From contig JAUSNP010000006.1 of the NCBI GenBank assembly GCA_030645735.1, forward strand, positions 186,001-250,000: a stretch of 64,000 bases of DNA, written 5' to 3'. Below the pieces are notes generated by a model. The model searched no databases, was not told the DNA's origin, and was given only the letters and a program-made list of their open reading frames with translations. This DNA comes from Candidatus Moraniibacteriota bacterium. Lineage in GTDB: Bacteria > Patescibacteria > Paceibacteria > Moranbacterales > UBA2206. Made by a program: the position numbers and the translations under genes. This document shows positions 15,250-24,149 of this stretch, piece after piece; the stretch's first letter is position 1; each line of letters starts with the position of its first letter.

Positions 15250-17700
15250 TTATTTCATTCCTATTTTCTTAAGATACTTTTTTATTTTATTGCCATAACG
15301 AACTGCCCTGCAACTTGCTAATCTATCGTAAGTCATTTGCACATGCTGATACTGTAACTGCAACTGTTTTTTCTCATCTTGCAAATTATTGTTTTCTTTT
15401 TGCAATTGCGCTTTCTCAGATTGCAATACTATATTATCAGGACTATGCAATTTGCTTAAAATCAATTCTCGCTCTAAAAGTTCCACCTTATTGCAATCAG
15501 GCTTAGTTATTTTTAAACTATTGATTAAAAATTTTAGAGACTTTTCTTTTTCAATATCCAAGATTTTATGCACCATATTATAATCAATCAATTCTTTATA
15601 AATATCCAAATTTGTAATATCATCTATGCTTTTTAGAAACCTATTTTTAATATTTAAGGTAGTCAGTAAACTTTCAAGTCTATTATTTCCAGCATAATCT
15701 CTAGCAATAACAATAAATTGCTTTTTGAATATGATTGCAAATATTACGCAATGATAGGAATCGGTTATGACAAATTCGCTATTCTTAATATAGTTCAACC
15801 AATGGGAAACACTATGATATACAAATCTTTTTTTACCAAATATTTCTTTTTCTATGCCTCTAATGTTCAAGAGGTTGCCATTCATTTTTTCAATAACATT
15901 GGTCACGAATGGATTTATTTTTATAGCCTCTTCCAATTTTTCATCTAAGCTAAAATATGCTATATATTTTTCGGTGTGCTCCTCGATAATATCATCATTT
16001 ATTATTTCCTGATATCCACTCTCGTCTATTAGAAAAGTTGGATCTAACACGCATTGCGCATCAAAACCAAAAATATTTTTGCAAATATCAACACCTTCTT
16101 TTTCACGTACAGATATCGCTGAAAAATTCGTTAGTGCATCCTTAACTTTTTTTATCTCATCAATTGTTCCTTTCCAATGGGTCTCAGCAAAGCTGGGTGC
16201 ATAGGAAAAGATATTTTTTGAAGGAAAGACAAAATTTAAAAAATATTTTCCAATATCATTCTTAAATACATTACTTAGATAATTATAATTCCAGACTTGA
16301 TCACTGCCGACTACAAAAGTATCAAATTGCTCGTTCAATTTAACCAAATCATTATCGGTCTTGCATACATGTGTCGTTTTGATAAAATTTTCTCTAAATT
16401 TATAAAATCCTATCGCGCATAATTTATCCTCCTTGCTTTCAGGAATTTCAGAAATATAATTAATTATTTTTGCAGTATAGCCAAGATTTTCAATACTTTT
16501 CCACAATGCAAATGCCTGCAATGTTGCACCAAAATTACGGCTAGGGAGTCGCATATTGAAAATTCCCACGCAATTTTTCACTTTATCACCTTCATTATTC
16601 AGATGCTTGGATATCAAATCTCCAATATTACCATCATGCATCAATAATTCTTCAAAAAATTCTTCTCTCTTGGGATGTTTATCGCATGGCAGACTCAATG
16701 CAAGATTCCCCTGATGAGCTATAGCAAGAGGAACCTTCTCTGCGATTATTTTAGTTTTTATTTCATTAAAAACAGATTCCCCTTTTGCGCTATTTACTAA
16801 AATCAATGAGGTGCCTTTATCATCATCCAATTCATTCTTATAACTACCTATGGCCCAAAAATCCCCCAATGTTATATCTGATTGCCTCGGAAGTGTCGCA
16901 AATGGACAATTGGTACATAGAGGTTTAAGATATAAATTCCCCAAAAATCCTCTTCCAAAGACATCACCATTATTCATTATTTCTTTATGGATTGTATTAT
17001 TATTTTCATCATTCATTGAAAAACTGTATGTTTTCCATCCCGTTGATTTGTCTCGAAATTCTATTTTTCTAACCCTTTCGCCAGTTAACTTCTCAACATC
17101 TTTCATATATTTATCAAAAACCAATGGCGAAGGAGTGCCATGACACATCACATCAACAGTGACCAATTTCTCATAATCTTCCTGCAAAAAAGCACAAAGT
17201 CCAGCAACCTGGCATGGGGTTCCCACAAACAAAACCCAGTTATCCTCTTGGAGCAGTTTTTTGATGTCCAAAAATATGTCGCCAATTTCACTTTGTAGAT
17301 ACTTTGAGCCTCGCAATTTAGGCAAATCATTCTCGTCAGCTATTATTACATGTCTCAGTTTGTTATCAGCATCAAATCCAGCTCCACAAACAAAACCATT
17401 CTTACTGAAAATATATTTCGCGATAATGGAAAATAGACCTCCTGACGAAGAATTTTTCCTAATAAACTCATCCTTACTCCACCCAGCATAGCAGGCAGGA
17501 TCTGCACTTTGATTTTTTTTGATGTATTTATTGAGAACAGGGCAGGTTTTTCTGCATAAATTACAACTTGTGCATTTTACTTCATCGATAATAGGATACA
17601 AAAAACCTTCAATGTCTTTCTGCATTGAGATTGCTCCACTTGGACAAACACTATAGCAAGCGCTACATCCAGAACATTTATTTTTTGGAACTATTTGCAT
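15250..17700 (-). CDS. fusion protein: FrhB-like 4Fe-4S flavoprotein plus polysaccharide pyruvyl transferase
   Basis: 816 residues with two enzyme-like parts. N-terminal: two 4Fe-4S motifs, C9-x2-C-x2-C-x3-C (CSGCSACYSVCP) and C43-x2-C-x2-C-x3-C (CTSCNLCRKTCP), followed by a coenzyme F420 hydrogenase/dehydrogenase beta-subunit domain (SSGGLFSIIAKYI, VLFVGTPCQVAGLCAFL, CHGTPSPLVFDKYM, and a further CTNCPFATLPRQSDITLGDFW). From about residue 375: a polysaccharide pyruvyl transferase domain (GIFNMRLPSRNFGATLQAFA, FVVGSDQVWNYNY, FVITDSYHCVIFAIIF) that would add pyruvate ketals to sugars from PEP. The last 70 residues form a glutamine-rich coiled coil. Similar pairs are known elsewhere as neighbours or fusions; what the Fe-S part reduces is not known. 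Confidence 0.87.
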   Translation of the reverse strand: MQIVPKNKCSGCSACYSVCPSGAISMQKDIEGFLYPIIDEVKCTSCNLCRKTCPVLNKYIKKNQSADPACYAGWSKDEFIRKNSSSGGLFSIIAKYIFSKNGFVCGAGFDADNKLRHVIIADENDLPKLRGSKYLQSEIGDIFLDIKKLLQEDNWVLFVGTPCQVAGLCAFLQEDYEKLVTVDVMCHGTPSPLVFDKYMKDVEKLTGERVRKIEFRDKSTGWKTYSFSMNDENNNTIHKEIMNNGDVFGRGFLGNLYLKPLCTNCPFATLPRQSDITLGDFWAIGSYKNELDDDKGTSLILVNSAKGESVFNEIKTKIIAEKVPLAIAHQGNLALSLPCDKHPKREEFFEELLMHDGNIGDLISKHLNNEGDKVKNCVGIFNMRLPSRNFGATLQAFALWKSIENLGYTAKIINYISEIPESKEDKLCAIGFYKFRENFIKTTHVCKTDNDLVKLNEQFDTFVVGSDQVWNYNYLSNVFKNDIGKYFLNFVFPSKNIFSYAPSFAETHWKGTIDEIKKVKDALTNFSAISVREKEGVDICKNIFGFDAQCVLDPTFLIDESGYQEIINDDIIEEHTEKYIAYFSLDEKLEEAIKINPFVTNVIEKMNGNLLNIRGIEKEIFGKKRFVYHSVSHWLNYIKNSEFVITDSYHCVIFAIIFKKQFIVIARDYAGNNRLESLLTTLNIKNRFLKSIDDITNLDIYKELIDYNMVHKILDIEKEKSLKFLINSLKITKPDCNKVELLERELILSKLHSPDNIVLQSEKAQLQKENNNLQDEKKQLQLQYQHVQMTYDRLASCRAVRYGNKIKKYLKKIGMK

Positions 17701-17734
17701 ATTGTAGAAAAAATCATTTACCTCATTTTAAAAT

Positions 17735-19987
17735 TTACATTTTTTTATAAATTTTATAATAAATAATTTTAAATAAATTAAACATTGCTTTTCTAAAAGT
17801 AGTTCTGATTTTTTTAGGAATATGATTTTTATTTCTAAACACCGTGGATACAGGAAGATGAGAACAAATATACAATTCCCACTTTAAATACTCCCTGCTA
17901 AATCCTGATTCAATTGTATTATCGTTGCATATTAACCCCGTGGTTGTATTCTTTTTTAATTGTTGCAAAATCAATTCAGAGCTTTTATCAAGATGATGAT
18001 TTGACATTACTTCACCATAAATACTAATCATTTTTTTCACATAAATATCTTTGGAATAATTCTCCTTCGCAAACTCTAAGGATTTTTTACCTCGCTCAAT
18101 AATTTCTTTAGGATTATCAATCAATTTTTGCAACTCTTCTGCAAAATATTTTTCACTAACCGCTAAACCACAACCTGGTGAATTAACAACCTCGGGTAAT
18201 GCCGAGCCATCACTTTCTAGTGCCAACACCATCTTGCCACAACTCATAGCCTCAATTGCCATCATGCCAAATGTTTCCTGCCTAGAAGGCATTAGGAATA
18301 TGTCACAAGCCTGATATAGTCTTGCCAACAATTTATCATCTTTAATCCAGCCATATTCGATGATATTAAATTTATCCTCAAATCCTTTTAACAACCCTTT
18401 TTGTCCAACAGTAATTAATGTGATTGTTTTCAAATTTTTTAGTCGCGCTAGGGCGTGCTTTATTATATCTAGACCCTTGTACGAGCCAGCATCAGCTCTA
18501 AACATAATAGTAATTGATTTTTCCTGGATGTTAAATTTTGCTTTTGCTAATTTAATATCTACAGCATCAAACAATTTTTGATTAACACCAAATGGCAGTA
18601 AATAAGCCTTTTTTCCTTGCCAAATTGGTGATTGTTCAACTTTATTTTTCATCCAATTTGATGCTACGACAGCCGTAATTTGTGAATTTTGAATAGCCTG
18701 CTTTTTTAATTCAAAATTTAATGCACTAATATCCTTATCAAGTACAAATGGCTCATTGATATATGAACAGTCCTTGCAATGAACTTGCCATTTTTTACAA
18801 TCAAAATGGTGCACGCAATGGCCACCCAAAAAAAATGGATCATGCAATGATAAAATAGTAGGTTTTAATTTAGTCATAATCGGCAAATAATTCAAGTCTA
18901 TAATGTTGTGAATTAGATGCAGATGCACAATATCCGATTCAAAAAATATTCTCTCTTGTATCAAGCCCTTTGTAGCGTCTTTAGTATTGAAATCATAAGC
19001 ATATGTGTTGAAATCATCAGACTCTTTAAATAAAACTAACTGTTTAGAATCTATTGCGTTTTTACGTAAATCCAGATGTAAATCATAGCCATTGAACTTA
19101 TTTCCGATTAAATCATAGGAAGAAATTTGTAAATTTTTCACTATTTTTTTCTCTATATATTCTAGGGCTATACTATATTCTGCACACTGAAAGAAATCAC
19201 GCATATCATGATAAAAAGTCAACTTATCTGAAGCAAGTAATTTTATATCTTCATCAGTTAAATTATTTATTACTGAGATAAATAACGCGCTGTATTCCTC
19301 ATTACCACGACTCTTACTCCGGATTCCTTGCCTCTTTGAAGAATCGCGAGCCGTAACCAACACTTCAGATATTAATTTGTGAGGAAATTTTAAAAAGGCT
19401 CTATAGAAAAATTCAAAATCTTGAGCAACCAACTGACTTTCATCAAACAAGCCAACCGTATCAAAACACACCTTGGGTATTAGCAACGTGCAACCATGAG
19501 TTTGATTATAAATAACTGGATGAATATTTGATTTTAATCTTGGAGGATATTTGTCTATATGTTTTGCGTAATCAGTCTGATATATTTTTTTATATTTTTC
19601 ATTTATACCATCAAGATCAGACATTATGATAGTGTCTCTATTTTCCAGCTTACTCAACTCATCAACTTGCCGTGCAATCTTAGTTGGATAATACATATCA
19701 TCGTGGCTTAACCATGAAAAATAGCTACCCTTCATATTTTTTATCCCAACATTCAATGCTGTCGTAGTTCCACCATTTTCTTTTGAAAAATATCGCACCT
19801 TATCCCCATATGATTTAACTATCTCTTCAGTATTGTCTTTCGAACCATCATTAACAACTATAATTTCAATATTTTTATATGTTTGGGCAAGCGCACTGTC
19901 AATAGCCTCTCTCACATAGTTTGAACCATTATACACTGGTATAACTATTGATATTAAGGGATTGAAATTAATTGTTACCATAATCAT
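17735..19987 (-). CDS. bifunctional glycosyltransferase: GT2 domain plus GT4 domain
   Basis: 750 residues. Residues 1-230 are a GT-A/GT2 domain (ISIVIPVYNGSNYVREAIDS, VVNDGSKDNTEEIVKSYGD, SWLSHDDMYYPTKI). Residues about 345-690 are a GT-B/GT4 domain with the cysteine-histidine motif GGHCVHHFDCKKW...CKDC found in one GT4 subgroup, GADAG-type donor loop FRADAGSYKGLDIIKHAL and EX7E in ETFGMMAIE. Two linked domains would add two sugars in turn to the same acceptor, or a repeating disaccharide. A C-terminal basic stretch may bind the membrane. The GT2 half is a paralogue of 13130-14101. Confidence 0.9.
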   Translation of the reverse strand: MIMVTINFNPLISIVIPVYNGSNYVREAIDSALAQTYKNIEIIVVNDGSKDNTEEIVKSYGDKVRYFSKENGGTTTALNVGIKNMKGSYFSWLSHDDMYYPTKIARQVDELSKLENRDTIIMSDLDGINEKYKKIYQTDYAKHIDKYPPRLKSNIHPVIYNQTHGCTLLIPKVCFDTVGLFDESQLVAQDFEFFYRAFLKFPHKLISEVLVTARDSSKRQGIRSKSRGNEEYSALFISVINNLTDEDIKLLASDKLTFYHDMRDFFQCAEYSIALEYIEKKIVKNLQISSYDLIGNKFNGYDLHLDLRKNAIDSKQLVLFKESDDFNTYAYDFNTKDATKGLIQERIFFESDIVHLHLIHNIIDLNYLPIMTKLKPTILSLHDPFFLGGHCVHHFDCKKWQVHCKDCSYINEPFVLDKDISALNFELKKQAIQNSQITAVVASNWMKNKVEQSPIWQGKKAYLLPFGVNQKLFDAVDIKLAKAKFNIQEKSITIMFRADAGSYKGLDIIKHALARLKNLKTITLITVGQKGLLKGFEDKFNIIEYGWIKDDKLLARLYQACDIFLMPSRQETFGMMAIEAMSCGKMVLALESDGSALPEVVNSPGCGLAVSEKYFAEELQKLIDNPKEIIERGKKSLEFAKENYSKDIYVKKMISIYGEVMSNHHLDKSSELILQQLKKNTTTGLICNDNTIESGFSREYLKWELYICSHLPVSTVFRNKNHIPKKIRTTFRKAMFNLFKIIYYKIYKKM

Positions 19988-20002
19988 TGTGTTACAAATT
20001 AT

Positions 20003-21103
20003 CTACAATAAGGTAGTTTTGTTTATCTTTTTAATCCAAAAGCCATTTGAACCCCAGAATGCCACATTTTTTCCATGGAAAAATAATTCTTTGTGTAAAT
20101 CACTATAATTTCTGCTGATGTGTGCATTAGGCAATATAATTTCGAAATCCTTATTGCACGATAAAAAAGCTTGCAAAAGGTAACTCTCAGTCCAAAACAT
20201 TCTAAAGGTTGGCGTTGTAAACAACGCCTTGCAATACTCGCGAGGTAAATCTATATCATGAAAATGAATAATCACTCCCTTATTTAAAATAGGTAATACT
20301 TCGAGTATTTCAAAATTAACATCACTTCCTGCCTTACAGACATGCGAAGAATCAATAAATAAGATATCATTTTCTTTAAGTCCAAGGAAAAACTCTGGAT
20401 TAAGTAGCTCTACTGGTTGTTTTAGTACCGTAGTGCAATTAGGGTATCCATCTAAATCTACCAAAGAATATGGATCTACAATTGTGTAATTTTCACATTT
20501 AAATCCATCCTTTTCATTTAATTTTACTGCCTCGCGAATAATCTTCGAGGAATTACCAGAGCCAATCTCAATTATTCTTCTGGGTTTATTTTCCCTTATC
20601 ATAGAATGCAAAGCAGAAGCACATCCATAAGAAAAGCACCTATTATTTAAATAAAATTCCCTAGGATCGCTAGTTGGATCCTCACTCCACCTACACTCAT
20701 CTGCCCATTTTGCAAGTTCTTTTAAATTATTTAAAAAAACATTATCATCGAACTTAATTCCGCTTAGCGCACTCACCTTGTCCCAAGCTTTTCTTTTTTC
20801 AAGTTCTTTTATATCTGGTATTGGTTGGTAAAAATGTACTGGTACAAGTAAAAAATTATTTTCTAAACATTTATCTGAATTATCTCCGGTAGTTGCCCAA
20901 TCTTTTATCACCTCAATAATATCACCTATCTGTTCCTCATTTAATACCATTTTTTTTTCAACTTCTATACTTTGTTTATCTTTTTTTTGATTTACCATTT
21001 GATTAAGAGCACTCGTAGAACTCTCTACCAATTTTGCTACATTTGAAGATAATTTCCCTAATCTGTTAAAGCCCTTTTTTTTAAAAAAATTAGTTATATG
21101 CAT
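20003..21103 (-). CDS. class I SAM-dependent methyltransferase-like protein
   Basis: 366 residues. The Rossmann methyltransferase core is in the second half: RRIIEIGSGNSSKIIREAVK (motif I, near residue 178), ENYTIVDPYSLVD (motif II) and NDILFIDSSHVCKAGSDVNF with GVIIHFHDIDLP (motifs IV-V), a pattern of methyltransferase family 24. The first 70 residues are lysine-rich and probably coiled. In this operon it could methylate a sugar of the polysaccharide, drawing on the SAM made by MetK nearby; that target is inference. Confidence 0.82.
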   Translation of the reverse strand: MHITNFFKKKGFNRLGKLSSNVAKLVESSTSALNQMVNQKKDKQSIEVEKKMVLNEEQIGDIIEVIKDWATTGDNSDKCLENNFLLVPVHFYQPIPDIKELEKRKAWDKVSALSGIKFDDNVFLNNLKELAKWADECRWSEDPTSDPREFYLNNRCFSYGCASALHSMIRENKPRRIIEIGSGNSSKIIREAVKLNEKDGFKCENYTIVDPYSLVDLDGYPNCTTVLKQPVELLNPEFFLGLKENDILFIDSSHVCKAGSDVNFEILEVLPILNKGVIIHFHDIDLPREYCKALFTTPTFRMFWTESYLLQAFLSCNKDFEIILPNAHISRNYSDLHKELFFHGKNVAFWGSNGFWIKKINKTTLL

Positions 21104-21119
21104 TGAATTTTTTTATTAA

Positions 21120-22247
21120 TTAACTCGCTTTTTTTCCCCATGTTCTTGTATTAACAATATTGGTGTAACTTTGGATTATTTTTATAACTTTTTCTGAAAC
21201 ATTATTATCCTGATAATCTTTCACGAGGTTTTTTCTTTCTGCAGAATGTGTCTTGACGGCGATTTCGATGGCACTCAACATATTGTCCGCATCAATTCCG
21301 CCCAACACGATACTGCCAGCATCCAGTGCTTCTGGCCGCTCTTGGCTTGTTCTGATTGAAACGGCCGGAAAATTCAAAATTGCCGATTCTTCTGAAATCG
21401 TTCCACTATCCGACAACACGCAATAGGCATCTTTCTGCAATTTCACATAATCAAAAAATCCCAATGGCTCAACATTCCTAATCAAATCGTTGAATTTGAT
21501 ATTTTTTTCAGCTATTTTTTTAGCAGTCCGCGGGTGTGTTGAAAAGATAATTGGCATTTGATATTTTTCTGCCACCGCATTCAAAGAATTTGCCAAGATT
21601 TCAAAATTATTCCCAACATCTAAATTTTCTTCCCTATGTGAACTAACAACGAAATATTTTTTTTCTGTAATGTCTAATTTTTCCAAAACATTTGATTGCT
21701 CAATTTTTTCCTTATATGCGTGCAGAACTTCGGTCATTGGTGAGCCTGTCACATACACAAAGTCGTTTTTCATGCCTTCAGCAACCAAATATCTCCGAGC
21801 ATTTTCCGTGTAGGCCAAATTAACATCGCTCACATGATCAATGATTTTCCGATTGATTTCTTCCGGTACATTGAAATCGAAACAGCGATTGCCAGCTTCC
21901 ATATGGAAAATCGGAATCTTGAGTCTCTTGGCGGAAATTGCCGCCAAACCACTGTTGGTGTCACCGAGAATTAAAAGCGCATCAGGCTTTTCTTTGAGCA
22001 TCACCTCATACGATTTTGCAATCACATTACCCATCGTTTGACCCAAATTTTCGCCAGGGGTTTCCAAATAATAATCCGGTTTTCGCAAATCAAAATCTTT
22101 AAAAAAAACTTCGTTCAGATTATAGTCATAATTTTGCCCCGTGTGCACAAAAACAACCTCAAAAAAGTTTTCCATTTTCTGAATCGTCAGCGCCAGGCGA
22201 ATAATTTCCGGCCGCGTGCCAACAATGACCATTACCTTTTTTTTCAT
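21120..22247 (-). CDS. UDP-N-acetylglucosamine 2-epimerase family (CapG/WbjD/WecB-like)
   Basis: 375 residues. Motifs: KVMVIVGTRPEIIRLALTIQ at the N-terminus, HTGQNYDYNLNEVFF, LLILGDTNSGLAAISAKRL, HMEAGNRCFDFNVPEEINR, SSHREENLD and LSDSGTISEESAIL. The fold is GT-B-like and inverts C2 of an N-acetylated UDP-sugar. Because it is followed in the operon order by a reductase and a 4,6-dehydratase of the CapE type, it is more likely to act on the deoxy-L-sugar (as CapG or WbvD) than on UDP-GlcNAc itself, but ManNAc formation cannot be excluded. Confidence 0.93.
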   Translation of the reverse strand: MKKKVMVIVGTRPEIIRLALTIQKMENFFEVVFVHTGQNYDYNLNEVFFKDFDLRKPDYYLETPGENLGQTMGNVIAKSYEVMLKEKPDALLILGDTNSGLAAISAKRLKIPIFHMEAGNRCFDFNVPEEINRKIIDHVSDVNLAYTENARRYLVAEGMKNDFVYVTGSPMTEVLHAYKEKIEQSNVLEKLDITEKKYFVVSSHREENLDVGNNFEILANSLNAVAEKYQMPIIFSTHPRTAKKIAEKNIKFNDLIRNVEPLGFFDYVKLQKDAYCVLSDSGTISEESAILNFPAVSIRTSQERPEALDAGSIVLGGIDADNMLSAIEIAVKTHSAERKNLVKDYQDNNVSEKVIKIIQSYTNIVNTRTWGKKAS

Positions 22248-22251
22248 AAGT

Positions 22252-23121
22252 TTAGATATGCTTATTTAAAATAATTTGCTTATATTTTTCTTCATGGTTG
22301 TCGATCCATTCAGACATCTCTTCAATCATCGTTTCATAAGTTGGAATCTGGAAATCAAAGTCGGTTCTGGAATTAATCAGACTCTTATTGCTCACATATG
22401 CACTGTCTTCCTTGATGACAATATCCTTGCTCATATATTTTTTAAATAAATTGAGCAAGTCATATTTGTTTATTTTCTCATTATTCACCAAATGATACAA
22501 CCCTGTGACATTCCAATCAAAAGATTTTTCAATTGCCTTGGCCAATTCCAAAGTAGTTACACCCGTCCAAATTACCTTGCTAAAACCTTTGGTCTCGCCT
22601 TTTTGTTGCATGAACCAATTGAACAGCCCGAGGCCTTTTTCATTGACATCTGGCCCAACAATTGAAGTTCTAAATGTTACACTTCTTTCGTTATTCACTT
22701 CCCCTAAAGACTTGGTTTTTCCATAAAAAGATGTGGCATCTGCAAAATCAGTTTCCCCATAATCTCCCTTTTCTCCTGAAAAAACACAGTCAGTGCTGAT
22801 ATGAACGAATTTGAATTGATATTTTTCAGAAAGCGAATCAATATAGTGAGGCAAAAATGAATTGATAAGCACTGCTCCAGATTTATTATCTTCTGCAAAT
22901 TGATTCAAAACACCAATACAATTTATAACAAAATTTGGTTCTATTCTATCAATAATCACTTCCAACTCTTTGAAATCTCCGAGAACGTCAAAAAAACTAT
23001 TTTTCTCCATAGTTTCTTTTCTGGTTGTAGCATAGACATCATATTCCTTTTCTTCCAAAAAAGTTTTAATCATATTCCCCGCCATGCCATCTGCGCCTAG
23101 AATTAATATTTTTTTATCCAT
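22252..23121 (-). CDS. RmlD-like SDR reductase of the deoxy-L-hexosamine pathway
   Basis: 289 residues, extended SDR fold: KKILILGADGMAGNMIKTFL (NAD(P)-binding GxxGMxG), NFVINCIGVL, FVHISTDCVFSG and the catalytic YGKTKSLGE. It resembles dTDP-4-dehydrorhamnose reductase but its neighbours are a UDP-GlcNAc 4,6-dehydratase and a 2-epimerase, so it should reduce the 4-keto group of the UDP-2-acetamido-2,6-dideoxy-L-hexulose, as WbvR does or as the reductase half of CapF does. It lacks the C-terminal cupin domain of CapF. A separate true RmlD candidate is at 50203-51138. Confidence 0.87.
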   Translation of the reverse strand: MDKKILILGADGMAGNMIKTFLEEKEYDVYATTRKETMEKNSFFDVLGDFKELEVIIDRIEPNFVINCIGVLNQFAEDNKSGAVLINSFLPHYIDSLSEKYQFKFVHISTDCVFSGEKGDYGETDFADATSFYGKTKSLGEVNNERSVTFRTSIVGPDVNEKGLGLFNWFMQQKGETKGFSKVIWTGVTTLELAKAIEKSFDWNVTGLYHLVNNEKINKYDLLNLFKKYMSKDIVIKEDSAYVSNKSLINSRTDFDFQIPTYETMIEEMSEWIDNHEEKYKQIILNKHI

Positions 23122-23128
23122 ATTGTTT

Positions 23129-24124
23129 TTATTTGAATAAATCCAATTTAAGTAATATTTTTTTCATCCCATCGACATCTAGTCGCTCAGTATTGTGCGA
23201 ATTATATTCGTCTATTTTATCAAATTCAACATTACCCGCATTTTCATAATTAGTATAATTCAGGGTACGATTATCCGGAAATATTCGATAGTACTCTCCT
23301 AAATCAGCTGAACTAGCCATTTCTTCCTTTGTCACCAAGACTTCGAATAATTTTTCTCCGTGACGCGTACCGATGTTTTTGATGTTAACATCCGAATTTT
23401 TCAATTCTTTGATGGCTTTTGCCAAAACATCGATTGTGGCGGCTGGTGCTTTTTGCACAAATAAATCGCCTTGCTCCCCATGCTCAAATGCGTACAAAAC
23501 CAGATCCACTGCGTCTTCCGCAGTCATCATGAAACGCGTCATATCCGGATTAGTAATAGTGATTGGTCCACCATTTTCAATCTGTTCCACAAACAATGGG
23601 ATGACTGAACCGCGTGATCCCATCACATTGCCATAGCGCGTTCGACATATAACTGTCTCGTCTTTTCTCAAATTGCGCCCCTTGGCAACTGCCACCTTTT
23701 CCATAAGAGCCTTTGTCATGCCCATTGCGTTGATTGGATAGGCGGCTTTGTCTGTGCTAAGCACGATAACCTTTTTGACTTTTTTATTTATTGCAGCTTC
23801 CAAAACATTATCAGTTCCAAGTATGTTCGTTTTGACAGCCTCGATTGGGAAGAATTCACAGGACGGAACTTGTTTCAAGGCCGCAGCATGAAAAACATAA
23901 TCGACGCCTTCCATTGCATTCTCAATACTGCGATAGTCGCGGACATCACCTATATAGAATTTGATTTTTTCATTGTTATATGCTATTCGCATATCCTCCT
24001 GTTTTTTTTCATCTCGAGAAAATATTCTTATTTCCCTTAAATCAGACTCTAGAAATGTCTTCAATACTGCATTTCCGAAAGTCCCTGTTCCACCAGTTAT
24101 TAATAAAATCTTATCGTTAAACAT
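23129..24124 (-). CDS. UDP-N-acetylglucosamine 4,6-dehydratase (CapE/WbjB type)
   Basis: 331 residues. Begins LLITGGTGTFGNAVLKTFL (GxxGxxG). FSRDEKKQEDMRIAY and FYIGDVRDYRSIENAM are family-typical. The catalytic region is VLSTDKAAYPINAMGMTKAL: methionine stands where most SDR enzymes have tyrosine (MxxxK), the pattern of the CapE/WbjB branch that both dehydrates and epimerises C5 to make an L-sugar, rather than the YxxxK of PseB/FlaA1. RYGNVMGSRGSVIPLF and the C-terminal region fit. First enzyme of the UDP-L-FucNAc/UDP-L-QuiNAc route in this operon. Confidence 0.93.
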   Translation of the reverse strand: MFNDKILLITGGTGTFGNAVLKTFLESDLREIRIFSRDEKKQEDMRIAYNNEKIKFYIGDVRDYRSIENAMEGVDYVFHAAALKQVPSCEFFPIEAVKTNILGTDNVLEAAINKKVKKVIVLSTDKAAYPINAMGMTKALMEKVAVAKGRNLRKDETVICRTRYGNVMGSRGSVIPLFVEQIENGGPITITNPDMTRFMMTAEDAVDLVLYAFEHGEQGDLFVQKAPAATIDVLAKAIKELKNSDVNIKNIGTRHGEKLFEVLVTKEEMASSADLGEYYRIFPDNRTLNYTNYENAGNVEFDKIDEYNSHNTERLDVDGMKKILLKLDLFK

Positions 24125-24149
24125 ATTTTTAAAAAATTATTTATTAGAA

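Noticed and set aside
22252..23121. Calling this SDR gene rmlD
   Set aside because: A full rmlC-rmlB-X-rmlD group exists at 50203-53490, and here the neighbours are UDP-GlcNAc enzymes.
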